Origin: Plasmodium brasilianum
Lineage: Eukaryota > Apicomplexa > Aconoidasida > Haemosporida > Plasmodiidae
NCBI RefSeq assembly: GCF_023973825.1
Contig: NC_090122.1
Location: forward strand, 1,666,630 to 1,730,629
DNA length: 64,000 nucleotides
Direction: 5' to 3'
This document shows positions 23,203 to 36,001 of this stretch, piece after piece. Made by a program: the position numbers and the translations under genes. The notes beneath the pieces were generated by a model that did not search any database, was not told where the DNA came from, and worked only from the letters and a program-made list of their open reading frames with translations. How positions within the stretch are numbered: the stretch's first letter is position 1; each line of letters starts with the position of its first letter.

Positions 23203-25613
23203 CTTAACTACAATTCATAAATATACATTTATATTTATGTATATGTGTATGTATGTAAAAATTTTATATCCATTAACCAAGAGAGTAGAGCAATTACAAA
23301 CTTAATACAACAATAATATGAATTGCACATATATGTATGTACATAATTATATGTGTATACATGCAAATGTGTACATTTAGTAGGTGTTAATATGATCAAG
23401 AAATAAGTGTTTTCCAGAAATATATTTTCTTTAACAAATTGTAAAGTGTAATAAGAAAAAATTTAAGTGCATTTCTGCTGTCATTAAATATTTCATTTCA
23501 AATATTTTAAGCTATATATGACACTGAAAATGTGGCGTAGTGAATACCTAATTTTTCTAAACATATTTACAAAATAACTTCGCTTTTTTCAAAATTACAA
23601 AAAGGAGAAAAAGATAGAAAAAAAAAAAAAAATATTTATATTATCGGCTAGATCATTAAAGAATGTAATATTTATATTGCGAATATTGGGGCTTTCGGCT
23701 TATGTGTTTGCCAGGTGAAGTTTTCATAAATAATTATATTTTTTGTTTATATACGAACTGAAAAATTGTTCATTTTTTTCTTAAAATTAATAACTTAAGG
23801 ATTAACATAGAATTTGTTTCAAAGACCAAAAGGAACCCTTATAAAGATAAAATATTACAGTTTTCCTTTTCATGCTCACATACATATTTTCCTCATTAAT
23901 ATGCGCCGTCGTACGTACATATGTGAGGGACTAATGTAACTTGGAATGGGAAAAAAAAAAAAAAAGAAGTACCGCTAACAGATTAAACAACTTATAAATA
24001 ATCAATAATATAGTTGAGATAATTTTGTACTGTGTTTAACATATGATTTAATTGCTGGTTTATCCGCTTAATTAATTATTGATTTAGGGTTTAACCTAAC
24101 TATTCATAGAATATATATAATTCTATTTTTAAAAAGTGGTAGCAACTAATTAACATACACAAATGGGAGTTAAGCATCGTTAACATAAATGAATGACTAC
24201 ATATATAAATATGTACATATGTCTATATGTCTATATAATAATATATACTAGCGTATCATGGAAACGTATTAACGCGAAAAGGATATTTTTTTTTTTTTTT
24301 GGAGGGTGGGACTATTTCTTTTTATATTTTTCTCGGCCTTTTATCTGATTAAAAATATCTAATTTTGGCTTGTACTTATTTAAATTTTTTTTTTTTAATT
24401 TTATTTATTTATATGCAATATGTTGTTAATACTGTTTACGATAGAAAGTGATAGATTTTAATTATTTTATTACCATATTATACGTAACTAAGGAGATTAC
24501 AAAAACAGATAAAACAATTAATTAACGATATATATATTTTTGAATATATCTACATTTTTCTTTTGAAATATAGTAATAACTAAAAATATGAAAGATAAAA
24601 AAATGGGGAAACAATTATTAGAGTTTCATTATACTAAAGATCTATCCTTATAAAAAAAAGTAACTATATAGTATTAAGATAAATAAGTTTCATATCATTA
24701 AAACAAACAAAATTTTAGAATAATTCATTATATATGTCTTAATTAACTTTTAACTTAACAATATGAGAAAGCATTTGCTTGTAAATTATATCTTAAGAAA
24801 TATTTTTTAAATTGAGAGACAGCAATTTTACGTACAATCGTATGTATGTGTATATATAGATATAGGAAGATGATTCAGTACAAATAAAAATACTCATGTA
24901 ATACACATATAAGCAAATTACTGACTATAGTGTTTTTCCTTCCATTTCAATATTTATTTGTTCATTTTTGCCTACTACTATGGTAGAAAGAAGCGTAGTG
25001 TACTTTTTCTTACTCCACAAATATAACGAAAAAAAAAGAAAAGAAAAAATATATACATACACGTATATGTACAATGCATTCTAAGTTATTCTTCTATTAT
25101 GAACTGTAAATCATAAAATGAAATTATATTTACGTAAACATATTTTAAGATTGTCGTTTTCCGCTTTTGCAAGTGTGGAATGCATAAAAAAAAAGAGACA
25201 AAACTTAGATTAATTATAATATAAAACAAATAAGAATAAATAAAGCATTTTACGGAATATTTGTTATACCAGTTTTTTTGGGGATGTACATATATATATA
25301 TATAACGACAACACGTCATATGAATTTGGTTCTTTTAAATATTACGTATTTGTAATAATATAAAAGAAGATAATAAAAAAACTTTGTAATCTTTTTATTT
25401 TTTATTTATAAAGGAGGTGAAGGAAACAGATAAATATCAATTTTTTTGTGTATTTTAATACATAAAATATTAAAAACTCAAGTGTATTCAAATAGAAAAT
25501 ATAACTAAATTTTGAATATATATAGAGTGAAAATTTATAAAATTTCCATCCGTTCTTTTCACATATTGTTGTACTATTAAAAAGAAATTGTCCTTATGTC
25601 AAATGTAAAAAAA

Positions 25614-25755
25614 AAATATAAAAAGATATGAAAAAAAGAATGAAAGAAAGAAAAAAAGAATGAAAGAAAGAAAAAACGAATGAAAGAAAGAAAAAAAGAA
25701 TGAAAGAAAGAAAAAACGAATGAAAGAAAGAAAAAAAGAATGAAAGAACTAAAGA
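25614..25755. repeat. 20-bp purine-rich tandem repeat in the intergenic region
   Basis: About six to seven units of GAATGAAAGAAAGAAAAAAM (M = A or C). Alternating A and C at the variable position suggests a 40-bp higher-order unit in the middle. The array is purely purine on the plus strand apart from the T and the variable base, so it is a long homopurine/homopyrimidine tract that could adopt triplex structure. It lies about 2.5 kb upstream of the phosphatase start. Confidence 0.9.
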
Positions 25756-28306
25756 AATGAAAAGAAAACATTTTTAAAAATCGTGTAAGCTTCTACAATG
25801 TAATTTTATACCCACAAATTAACATTAAATTCTTAATATGCAACTGAATCTTCGCTTAAACGAAGATAAAAAGAGGTACTTCAATTTTTCCTAATAATGC
25901 TTTTAATAATACCAATTGAAATTTATTAATCCTTACACATATTTATTAATTTATAATTGTAATATATAATTCGTAAGGGTAGAAGAAAACAAATTGTTAT
26001 TAATACTAAAAAGGTAAAAATATATGATTAAAAATTCACATTCACGGAAGTTCTCATACTTGTATTTATTTTGTAGAATATATATTAGTACAACAAATGT
26101 CCTATTTTTATATATTATATTTTTACAACAAAAATAAAAAATCTATGAAAGTTCATAAAAATAGCAAATTATTTTTTTCCCTGTTCACTTCAATACTTTA
26201 ATAAAAAACTGCATTTGAATGCTTTGTTATAGTATATATATGTAAATTTATATATATACATATCCCTTAAAAAAAAAAAAAAAGGGTTCCTAATAATTTT
26301 TGATTTAAAAAATTTGAGTGGAATTTTAACACATTTCACTTTTTTTTTTATTTTGATATATATTACATATGTATGTATATATATGTATATTATATGCATA
26401 CATACAAAAAGAAAAAAAAAAAAAAAAAACACATTCTTTATTCAAAAATATATACTTTTTTATAACTAAAATACTCAAATTTTATAATATATATATTTTG
26501 TGAAATTTTATGAATGAGTTATAACAAAAACATAACGAACATTCTATTTTAAGCACTACTTTTAAGAAACGTTTTAAATAAAATTTTATTGTATATTTTG
26601 ATATACACAGGATAAATCATTTGTGAAAAAAAAAAATATACAATGTATTTATAATCAAATGCTTTGTACATATATAAAATATCGTACCAATTTTAAGTTT
26701 TGAGAACCCCCATTTAAACATAATATAGCAATTAATGAATTTTATACGAGTTACTGTTTAAATATATGAAGTAATTTATATAATTTTTTTCTAATTAAAA
26801 TTGTACAAAAATATAAATTACATAATTTAGAAGCTTAAAAATAAAATTTTTTTCAATGAATATAGTTTTTATGTATTAAAATATTTAATGTGTTGTGTTA
26901 TGCATGTTTTACAATTAATTACATATATTTTATGTTATATTTAATTATTTTGAATGTTTTTGAACAATTAGAAAAATATATATATATATATAATACATAT
27001 TATACATATGTATACATATATATTTATAAAAAAGTAATACATATTAAAAAAGTATATTTATATACATTTATGTTCTTATTTTTTCATTAAAAATTTTTTT
27101 ACATTTCTTCTATTGGGACGTATAAGAGATCACATATACATGTAAAACAGTTTACTTTTTTTATTTTATTTTGTAATTTTTATTAATTCTCAATTTATAA
27201 TTAATTTTATTTCCTTTTTTTTTCAAGAAATATAAAATTTCCATAAAAATCAGAAATAACATTTCATTCTTCATACATTTAATATAGTACTCATTACAGA
27301 GTATAGTTTTTTTGACAAGAACAATAAATGTTACCAAGATATTTTTAGAGCTGTTAAGGAAAATCAGAAAAGTAAATAAGCTCAGTTATAATATTAATAA
27401 AGATATACATACATTTATTTATGCTTATATGTATATATATATATATATGTATGTATGCTCTTATGCATATGTCCCATAAGTGTAAAAAATTATAACATAC
27501 AGAATGAATAGGAAATATACGAATTGTTGAATGCTATATTAGTATTAATGTACAAGTTTATAAAATAAATTTGTAAAAATTATATTTCATATATTATATA
27601 TATGTATTGTTCCGTAAAAAAAATGTTTTATATGTATATATTAATGATTAAATTAATGGATAAATGTATGATATATTAAGATAATCATGATTTGTTAAAA
27701 TTTTTAAAATAAATATAAAGATATTACACTACAAAAAAGAGCTGATGCACGAAATTTAAAGAAAAACTAAAATTGTATTTTTTAATACAAAATTGAAAGC
27801 ATAGCATATGAATAAAATGAAAAAAATGAAAAAAATGAAAATAAATAATGATTATGCAAAGGTTTAACGAAGTATATTATAATAATATATATATATAATA
27901 TATGTATATGTAAATATTAAGTTTTAATAATAAATATTAATAAAATTTAAGTACATACATAATAAAGGAGGGTTATTAATAGAAATAAAATTAATTTGTT
28001 TAATTGGGACAAAAAATCAATTTAATAATACAGTAGGGCATTCATTGTATTATATTTAAAATATATAAGTATACACACACACATGAACACATGCATATAT
28101 ATACGTATACATAATTATATAGATATACAGTATTTATTTAAACATTCGGCATATATGTAAAACATAGATACATGAACGTGTACATGCATGTGTAACATAC
28201 CGTAGCTTATGTTTTAATATATATATAAAAGAATTGTTAACGTTAATACAAGATAAATAACTATTTTTTAATTTTTTTTTTTTTTATATATTGTTCATTT
28301 AAATAG

Positions 28307-30955
28307 ATGGGAGCATATTTATCGGCACCAAAAACCAATAAAGAATCTATAGATGGAGGAAATTTAGAGTTGGATCCAAGTAGATATGGGTTGTCTTGTA
28401 TGCAGGGTTGGAGGAAGAATATGGAAGACAGCCATATTTGTTATAATAATCTGAAAGTGAATGAAATAGAAGAAGATATTTCGATATATGGTGTTTTTGA
28501 TGGTCATGGTGGCCCGAATGTATCAAAATGGATATCGTACAATTTTCGTAGAATATTTATAAAATGCATAAAAGAAGCTAGTGAGGAATTAATAAAAAAG
28601 AATATAGATAAATCGAAAAATTATAAATTAAAACTTATTAAATTAACTCTTGAAAAAACTTTTTTAAAATTAGATGAAGAAATGCTCTTAGCAGAAAATC
28701 AAGAAAAATTAAAAAAATACAGTGTGCCAACACAAGAAAATGAAGAAGAGTCGGATACAAGGGAAAATTATTTATATTCCATTTTAAATGATATAATATC
28801 AAAAAATATTAGCATTAAAGCAATAGAAAGGGATGGAAAAAGGTGTTTACAGGTTGTGTATAATAAAGATGGAAATCCTGTAGAAGAGGGGAGCACAGAA
28901 TCGTCAAGGTCTTTAACAGTTGATGAAGAAAATAATAAATCCTCGACCATATTTGATAGTTCAGATGGTATATTAAAATATGAAGACGATGAAGATGAAG
29001 AATTTGAAACAGAAATAAATGCAAAGGACGAAAGTAGTAAAGACATTGAAGATTTCGATGACGATGATAATATTAATAATAATAATGTTTTTAAAAAAGA
29101 TGGCGCAAATTCAAATGCTTTAACTGCCAGTAATAATGATACAAAAGTAGTTAAAGGAAAAAAAGATGCAGAAAAAAATGAATATGATACTGAGAAAAAG
29201 ATTAATGGTGATACAGAAGAAAATAGAGAAATAAATATATCACCTAACAAAGGAATGGCTGAAAAGGATGCAAGAAATGATAATGGATTGTTGAATTTAA
29301 ATAAAGAAAATAAAAATAAAATAAAAGATGAGGACAATAAAGAAATTTCTGATTATTTAGATTCGAATGATAGTGCTGAAACTAATGCTAAAAGATTAAA
29401 GAAAGATATGAATAATGAATATTCGATCAATGAAAAGGACAATAATAATAATAATAGTAGTAATAGTAATAATAATAACAGCAGTAATAGTAATAGCAAT
29501 AGTAATAATAATAATAGTAGCAGTAACAACAATAATAATAATTATAATAATGACAAAAATAATGACAACAATAATTATGACAACAATAATAATAACAAAG
29601 AGGAGGAAAATTTAATAAATAATAAGGAATATAATAAAACGGAAAAAGTAAAATCAGAATTAACATATGATAATTTAAAATGTATGGAGCAAGAAGCAGC
29701 AGAAGCAAAAAATAAACTTAATGAAGATTGTGACACAAATAATAGCACAAATGGAAATATAAGTGGTTATGATGAAAATTCATTGAGATTATATGAAAAA
29801 GGCAGTAGTAGTAGTAGTAGTGAGGAAGGTTTTTCCTATGATGAAGCAATAACAAATGTAATTGATAATAATATTAGTAGTAGCAATAGTGATGCAAATA
29901 ATGAAGGAGAAGATTGTAATGGAATATATGCTTCTGATGAACTACGTTTGTTTGAAAATTATTATTCAAATGATTATGAAGATAATATAGCGTATAGTTG
30001 TGGTTCGACAGCCATTGTAGCAGTTATATTAAAAGGATATTTAATTGTAGCCAATGCTGGAGATTCAAGGGCAATAGTTTGTTTTAATGGAAATTCCTTA
30101 GGTATGTCTACTGACCATAAACCACATTTACAAGAAGAGGAAACTAGAATTAAAAAAGCAGGTGGTTATATATCAAATGGTAGGGTAGATGGGAATTTAA
30201 ATTTGACAAGAGCAATTGGGGATTTACATTATAAAAGAGATCCATTTTTACCTCAAAAGGATCAGAAAATTTCTGCTTTCCCAGAAGTTACATGTGTTAC
30301 TTTAACACCTGATGATGAATTTTTATTCCTTGCGTGTGATGGAATATGGGATTGTAAAGATGGTCAAGATGTAGTTGGTTTTGTTAAAACACGTCTGGAG
30401 AAATTTGAGGAACCTACCAATGAGGAGACCCATATGGAAAAAATAGGTAATCATGAAAAAAACATTACTAGTGCAACGAGTGATAATATAGTTAGTAGTG
30501 TTAAAAATGATGAGGAAAATAAATGGAAAGATATTGAAAATAATTTAGATAAAGAAGAAAATAGAAATGTTGCAAGCAATGATCTAAACAGTAACAAAAA
30601 TGATAATGTTGTGAATGATGTGGATATTGTTTTAGCTACTGATGAAAATAAAATGGATGATGACAATAATAATATTCTTCAGGAAAAAAATGAAAATGAT
30701 GAAATGCATATAGAAAGAGACGATGAAGATGAGACTAAATTTGATTCCGCACCAATTATCGAAAGAACAAAATTCGAAAAATTTAATAAATTATCACAAA
30801 TATGTGAAGAATTATGTGATGAGTGTCTATCTAATAATTATAAAGAGAATGATGGAATTGGATGTGATAATATGACATGTTTAATAGTGCAGTATAACCC
30901 AGTTTATAAAATACACACAGAGAAGAAATTTTTAAATATAGATGAGATTGAGTAA
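28307..30955 (+). CDS. PPM2: PP2C-family metal-dependent protein phosphatase (PPM2-like), probably N-myristoylated
   Basis: Single exon, 882 residues. PP2C enzymes are Mn/Mg-dependent Ser/Thr phosphatases. The N terminus MGAYLSAP fits an N-myristoylation signal (Gly2, small residue at 6), so membrane attachment is likely. Motifs in order: GWRKNMEDSH (about 36-45), FDGHGG (about 65-70) with the metal-binding Asp, CGSTAIVAVI (about 565), ANAGDSRAIV (about 583-592), LTRAIGDLHY (about 633), ACDGIWD (about 676) and GCDNMTCLIV (about 851). All expected metal ligands are present, so it should be active. The catalytic fold is split by two long acidic inserts. One (about 110-555) has a pure Asn/Ser tract at 29440-29600, and the other spans about 700-830. 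Only one PP2C domain is present. The PPM2 name rests on architecture and its place beside GC-alpha. It diverges from GC-alpha across 6.3 kb. Confidence 0.9.
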   Translation: MGAYLSAPKTNKESIDGGNLELDPSRYGLSCMQGWRKNMEDSHICYNNLKVNEIEEDISIYGVFDGHGGPNVSKWISYNFRRIFIKCIKEASEELIKKNIDKSKNYKLKLIKLTLEKTFLKLDEEMLLAENQEKLKKYSVPTQENEEESDTRENYLYSILNDIISKNISIKAIERDGKRCLQVVYNKDGNPVEEGSTESSRSLTVDEENNKSSTIFDSSDGILKYEDDEDEEFETEINAKDESSKDIEDFDDDDNINNNNVFKKDGANSNALTASNNDTKVVKGKKDAEKNEYDTEKKINGDTEENREINISPNKGMAEKDARNDNGLLNLNKENKNKIKDEDNKEISDYLDSNDSAETNAKRLKKDMNNEYSINEKDNNNNNSSNSNNNNSSNSNSNSNNNNSSSNNNNNNYNNDKNNDNNNYDNNNNNKEEENLINNKEYNKTEKVKSELTYDNLKCMEQEAAEAKNKLNEDCDTNNSTNGNISGYDENSLRLYEKGSSSSSSEEGFSYDEAITNVIDNNISSSNSDANNEGEDCNGIYASDELRLFENYYSNDYEDNIAYSCGSTAIVAVILKGYLIVANAGDSRAIVCFNGNSLGMSTDHKPHLQEEETRIKKAGGYISNGRVDGNLNLTRAIGDLHYKRDPFLPQKDQKISAFPEVTCVTLTPDDEFLFLACDGIWDCKDGQDVVGFVKTRLEKFEEPTNEETHMEKIGNHEKNITSATSDNIVSSVKNDEENKWKDIENNLDKEENRNVASNDLNSNKNDNVVNDVDIVLATDENKMDDDNNNILQEKNENDEMHIERDDEDETKFDSAPIIERTKFEKFNKLSQICEELCDECLSNNYKENDGIGCDNMTCLIVQYNPVYKIHTEKKFLNIDEIE
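29438..29600 (+). repeat. Asn/Ser low-complexity tract in the PP2C insert
   Basis: AAT/AGT/AAC triplet mixture encoding an Asn-Ser run followed by Asn-Tyr-Asp repeats, inside the first large insert of the phosphatase. It is in frame and probably length-variable between isolates. Confidence 0.85.
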
Positions 30956-32335
30956 AGGTCGGTTGTCATTGGTAATGAACTTGTAGAAAAGGAGGAAGGA
31001 GGAATTAGGGGTATACTCGCAAGTTTCACACATATATGTACATATACATATATATACACATATGGACTTACCTATATTTACATGTACACATTTTATGAAT
31101 AATACTCAGTAGAAAAATACTGCGCATTAAAAATATTATTTGTTAAATACGATCGTACAAAAATTTGTATTAATGCTATTTAATCATGCATTAAAATTTT
31201 TATACGTATTATTACACATTTTCTATTAATTTTTTCCCGCACTTTTTGTATTTAAGTCTATGTAAATCTTACAACTCGTAGCGTAAATATTAGTTAAAAA
31301 TTGAAAAAACAAAAAAAAAAGGCAAAAAGACAGAAAATAAATAACAATAGTGAAAGCGTGCTTCATATGAATGAACTGCTTTTTTATTTTAAACAAATGT
31401 TTTGCAGTATACCTTATTTCTCTATTATATTTCAACGTACATACATGAATATATATATATATATATATATATTCATTTTTATAAGTATGTTTGTATATAT
31501 ATATGTGTATGTATGCGTGTGCGTAATTACTGCATTTATGTAGTTTTTTCTTTTTTGAAGATATACTTTTGTTCCTTCCATACCATCTATTATATTTTTA
31601 TACTAAGTTACGAGGATTACTTAGATGATTAATTATGCGCAAAAGAAAGATTATCAACGTATCCCTATCATATATAAATGCATCACTGCTCATTTTATAC
31701 ATACAAAAATATTGTGTGAATGCATATATATTAGCATAATATCATACTAAAAAATTATTTCATACGATGACTATTACATAAACATGTTATAAAGCGCGTT
31801 TTATAATTTTGTTATATAAGTGTGTTGTGTAAACGTGTTTTATATATCAGTGCTATAAAAACGTTTTGTATGAGCTTGTATAATAGTGTTACACAAACGT
31901 ACTATTTGAATGTGTTATTGTATAAATATTATTATATGATCATCATTTTGTGTAAGTATTTTATTGTATAACTATTTTATTAATAACTATTATGTGCTAT
32001 CATTTTATTTAATTGTCAATTATATATAAGAAAACTTTTAATTTTACATTAATTTCCTGTTTCATATTATTCACCTTAATTTTTATATAAAAAAAACAAA
32101 AAACTAATATTGAACAAAATAAATATTACAAATGCAGGCACTACAGCTCATTGCATTTTAGCCAAAAAAGAAACAACTGTACGTACACATGCAATAACCT
32201 TTTCAAATGGACCGTAAAAAGAAGCACTATATAAATAAGTTGTAATTTACGAAATAAGGCTTAACTGAGAAGAAATAAAAGTGATAATAATAATAAGAAT
32301 AACACTTCAAGTATAATTACACATTGCAAATTGTG
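30956..32335. other. Convergent intergenic region between PP2C and CTNNBL1
   Basis: Both neighbours end here, so this holds two 3' UTRs. It contains a TA microsatellite at about 31448-31472 and a stretch around 31790-31950 of imperfectly repeated phrases (TGTAAACGTGTT, TATAAAAACGTTTTGT, TGTGTTATTGTATAAAT). No coding sequence seen. Confidence 0.65.
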
Positions 32336-34465
32336 TTATACAAATAGGTTAGACTCCTTGGACGACGTTAAAAAAAATGTTAACATTTTTTTTAATTTTT
32401 CTTTTAATTCATCATCATCTAAGCAATCCTGAAAATCTGAAAAAACAGAAAAAAAAAAAAAAATTTGAGAAGGATCAGAAAAAAGTTTAAAGAAATATAG
32501 TTAAAATAGTACACAATTACACGAAAAAAAAAAAAAAATACTTCTTTAATTTCACAATTATTATGCAAATTAACCCACCTAGTATATTTTCATAAATAGA
32601 CTGTATGTCAATGTTTTTGGTGTACAAATGGATAAATATATTATTAGAAATATATGAATTGTTCATAAAAAAAAGAGCTATTAAGATTACATCAGTTAAC
32701 TGATATATGAGATATCCCTTGTCACATAATTCTATGTATTCGAGATTTTTTCTACAATCATCATCAATTTGGATATTCATTTTTTTTAAATTTTCATTTA
32801 CTAATAAATTTTTTTTTTTTTTTTCTTTTCATTGGTAATGATATCATTATATTTTTGCCTTATTTCTAACAAGCGGATAATTTTCTCACATTTTTTTTCT
32901 CCAAACTTATTTAGGACTCTTCCTAAGTAAGTTCCAGTGCAGTGTATACATAAATTGGATATGACCGTAATTATATTTTCTTCAAATTCAAATATGGTAA
33001 TTTTATTTTTTTGTATGTGCCTTAACATAAATAAGCAGAATAGATATTTTAACCCATTTAACTCTACAAATTTGTTGCACGCATCTTTATCGTTAAGCAC
33101 AATTGCAAAAATTTTTAAGGATGGGAAACATAAAAATTTTCTTTCACTAAGTAATTTCAACATTAATTCTAAACCTATAGTACTATCAAATACTTTTTTA
33201 TTATCATTTAGAAGTAATAAATTTCCTATGGCTTGAAAACAATTAAGCAGAATCTCTTTCTTGTTAATATTGGGAGGATCTTTATCTTTATATTTTGAAA
33301 TATATTTTAAAAGTGAATTAAAAATTGAAATAGTATAATAAAAATCATCATACACATTTTCAGCAAATTGATTTATTCGTAAGATAAGTAAAACCAAAAT
33401 TTCACTTGCATATAAAGAATTCGAATCATTTCCTTTTATTTCAACAGTAATTCTTTTTAATAAAAAAAATAATAACTTCGAATTAGTCAATAAGTCATTC
33501 TGTAAATTATTTTCTAACTCAAAAATATTCTCAAAAATGTTAAAGATAGAAGACATAGCATTGTAGTATTCATCATTCTCTTCTTCATTAATTTTCTCTA
33601 ACACATTTATAACAAAATGCGTTAGTTTTTTGTTGTTTAAATATTCAACTATTATGTTACTTACCTCTTTGTCTAACTCATATAAATTTGAAGGATTCGT
33701 TATCTCTTTAATGATATCAAGTACTTCAATAACTATATCATTATTTGGATGATTTAAAAGATCAACAATATCTCCTAAAATTTCACATTCAACCATACTT
33801 TTATACAAATTTGTGCATACACTTAAATTTTTGGTATTCACTAACATTTCGTCTAAGTCTACTTCACTACTCACCCATTTTTCCGGGTTGTCTGGATGCT
33901 CAATTCTATCTCGCTCATTCTTATTTTTTTTCTTTTTAAAAACAGTAGCGAACTTTTTTATGCTATTCTCGTCGATGCATTCGACCTATATCAAGGGGTT
34001 AAAGCATAAGCGTGTGTAAGGATGTATATTTATATGGATATATATGTACACACGCATGCGCGTGTACTATCGTACATACAGAAACGCACGTTACTATGCG
34101 TTCTAACACTTTTGGTTACATGAAAAAGGAATACACAAATTAACTTGTTAAAAAAAAAAAATAAAATAAATATAATAAAAAAAAAAAAATAAAAGGAAAT
34201 AAAGAAAAATAAAAAAAGTAAAATAAAAACAAAATAAAAAAAATATAAATAAATGTAATAGAATTAAAAATAAAAATTCACTGAAGATACACATTTTGCG
34301 GAATAAATTTTTGAGTAACACAAATTTATATGCACTAATGCAAATGGACACTTGTAACGGTTTCATTATTTTATTTTTTTTTTTTTTTTCTTTTATTTTT
34401 TATACATTTTCAGCTTGTTTTAAAATTTCCTCAATGTCAATATCATCTTCATCACTGTATTCCAT
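32336..34465 (-). CDS. CTNNBL1: Beta-catenin-like protein 1 (CTNNBL1), spliceosome-associated armadillo protein; frame broken at an A16 run
   Basis: Rebuilt from exons 34465-34406, 33985-32579 and 32436-32336 (minus strand). CTNNBL1 is an armadillo-repeat protein associated with the PRP19/CDC5L spliceosomal complex. Exon 1 is acidic (MEYSDEDDIDIEEIL). Exon 2 opens with the family signature HPDNPEKWVSSEVDLDEML, then armadillo repeats (LLNHPNNDIVIEVLDIIKE; LYASEILVLLIL; LNKFGEKKCEKIIRLLEIRQ). After an A16 run (32809-32824) the frame shifts. The continuation, with YLIYQLTDVILIALFF and NIDIQSIYENIL, matches the family's conserved C-terminal domain, and exon 4 ends ESNLFV. One extra A in the run gives 522 residues with every phase correct. 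The upstream frame otherwise stops at 32801 after 15 non-homologous bases. Intron 1 is 420 bp. Introns use GT/AG (AAAAT|gtataa; atag|GTCG; CTAG|gtgggt; ttcag|ATTTT). Confidence 0.85.
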
Positions 34466-36001
34466 ATTCTACAATATTTCTGCATCTTATTTTTTGGTGG
34501 ATAAAAGGGGAACCTATATACATATATATAAGTCTACATTCAAACAAAATATATTACTCTCAAATTGTAGCAGTTAACAGGGTTCAATTTGACATGGCTC
34601 TAAACTACAGCGACACATAAAATGACGAAAGGACTTCAATGGATTTGTACAATTTTTTAATATTTTCCTTAAATTCAAAAAAGAGACATATGCTTACGTG
34701 AGCAGGAAATGTATATATGCTTAATATGCATATATATGTACTTACATATATATACACTTACATATAAATATAAATTTTTTTTTGTATGTTTATATCTTCA
34801 TTAAAAAACACTTTTAAAAATGGTAAATTCTGATACCAAAAAAAGTAAATTTAAAAATTATAATTGAAAATAAATATTAAGTTTATGATCTTACATATTG
34901 TACTAACATATTTTCGCTGGTCTCCCACAAAGCCATACATATATATATATATATATCTTGTGATATAAAAAAATGAAAATATTCTTTTTCGTGTGAGTTA
35001 ATTCAAAAAATATTATAGCAAATTTAGAAAGAAAAAAAAAGAGAATACGAAAATATGATATGATGACAAAAAAAAGTTGTAAGTAAATGAATAGCATAAG
35101 TTTCGAAAAACGTATTACAAAATTTTATGTGATTATGTTTTTTGTTTCTTTATTTAGTTACTAATTTTTTAAAATAATTGTAAGCATTATATAAAGTTAA
35201 TACTCTCAACAAAAGAATTGCATAATTATTATTTTCTTTCAGGATATATGCTATATTTTATTTGTGCTATATGAAATATCGTTCCTTTTTTTTGAATTAA
35301 AAAAAGAATTAATTTTTGTACAATTGCACAAAACAAAAATTTTTTTTTCCATTATACCTATATAAAAGAGGGTTATAATTTTGTATCAAAAAATAAGGTA
35401 TTGGGAAATTACTCTGCTCTGAAGAGTGGAACAAAGCACGTTAAACATACAAAAAGGAATGTTTAATAAACGATGAAAAAAAAAAATATCAGCTGCTGTT
35501 AAGTAAAAGAATTACTGATAAGCATTAAATAAAAGAAGTTTAAAATAAAGTAATTTGAAAAATCATAAAAATTGAAGAAGCCCATTTCCACAGTGCCATT
35601 TCGCTAATCAGTATTAAACAATTTCAAAAACGAAATGACAGTTACACTAAAAAAAAATTAAACGGATAACTAAAAAGAACAATATAAAGATAATAATATA
35701 AAAGCATAATGAACATATTTCTTCATGCAAAAAAAGAACAAAAAACGAAGCACAAAATTAAATGAAAAAACACAAAAAAAAAACAAAATATATGAGCTTT
35801 GTTCCAACACGATATGTATTTAAACGAATGGAAGAATTATGCAATATTTACGCACGAACAATAATACATATTATGCATGTATATGCATATGTATAATCGT
35901 ATATATATGTATGTGTATGGGTACGTGTGTATTCATATGTATATGTCTAGAATTCCGATACAAAATACAAATCATTTGAAAAACAAAAAAAAGAGTCTTA
36001 A
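34466..36001. other. Intergenic region upstream of CTNNBL1
   Basis: Both flanking genes are on the minus strand. This 1.5-kb spacer should contain the CTNNBL1 promoter and the 3' UTR of the adaptor-like gene. Short TA/TATG runs occur near 34720-34760 and 34938-34953. No gene seen. Confidence 0.6.

Larger units (their letters stand above)
21967..28306. other. 6.3-kb divergent intergenic region between GC-alpha and the PP2C gene
   Basis: GC-alpha is read leftward and the phosphatase rightward, so both promoters and long 5' UTRs must lie here. The region is A/T homopolymer-rich with TA/TATG microsatellites (22261-22300, 26970-27030, 27430-27450). It contains a 20-bp repeat array at 25614-25755 and one weak 105-codon minus-strand frame (22885-23202). 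I see no convincing gene, tRNA or known structured RNA. Its length is unusual for two genes and could cover a noncoding transcript. Confidence 0.6.

Noticed and set aside
24331..24365. TTCTCGGCCTTTTATCTGAT resembles the 5' end of U2 snRNA
   Set aside because: The branch-point-pairing GUAGUA segment, Sm site and downstream stems of U2 are absent. Only about 13 bases match.
33860..33876. Start of CTNNBL1 at the GTG inside exon 2
   Set aside because: The frame is open upstream to a good splice acceptor and includes the conserved HPDNPEKW signature, so the true start is in exon 1.
34561..34610. GGGTTCAATTTGAC as a possible tRNA T-arm
   Set aside because: No matching acceptor, D-arm or anticodon stem could be placed around it.
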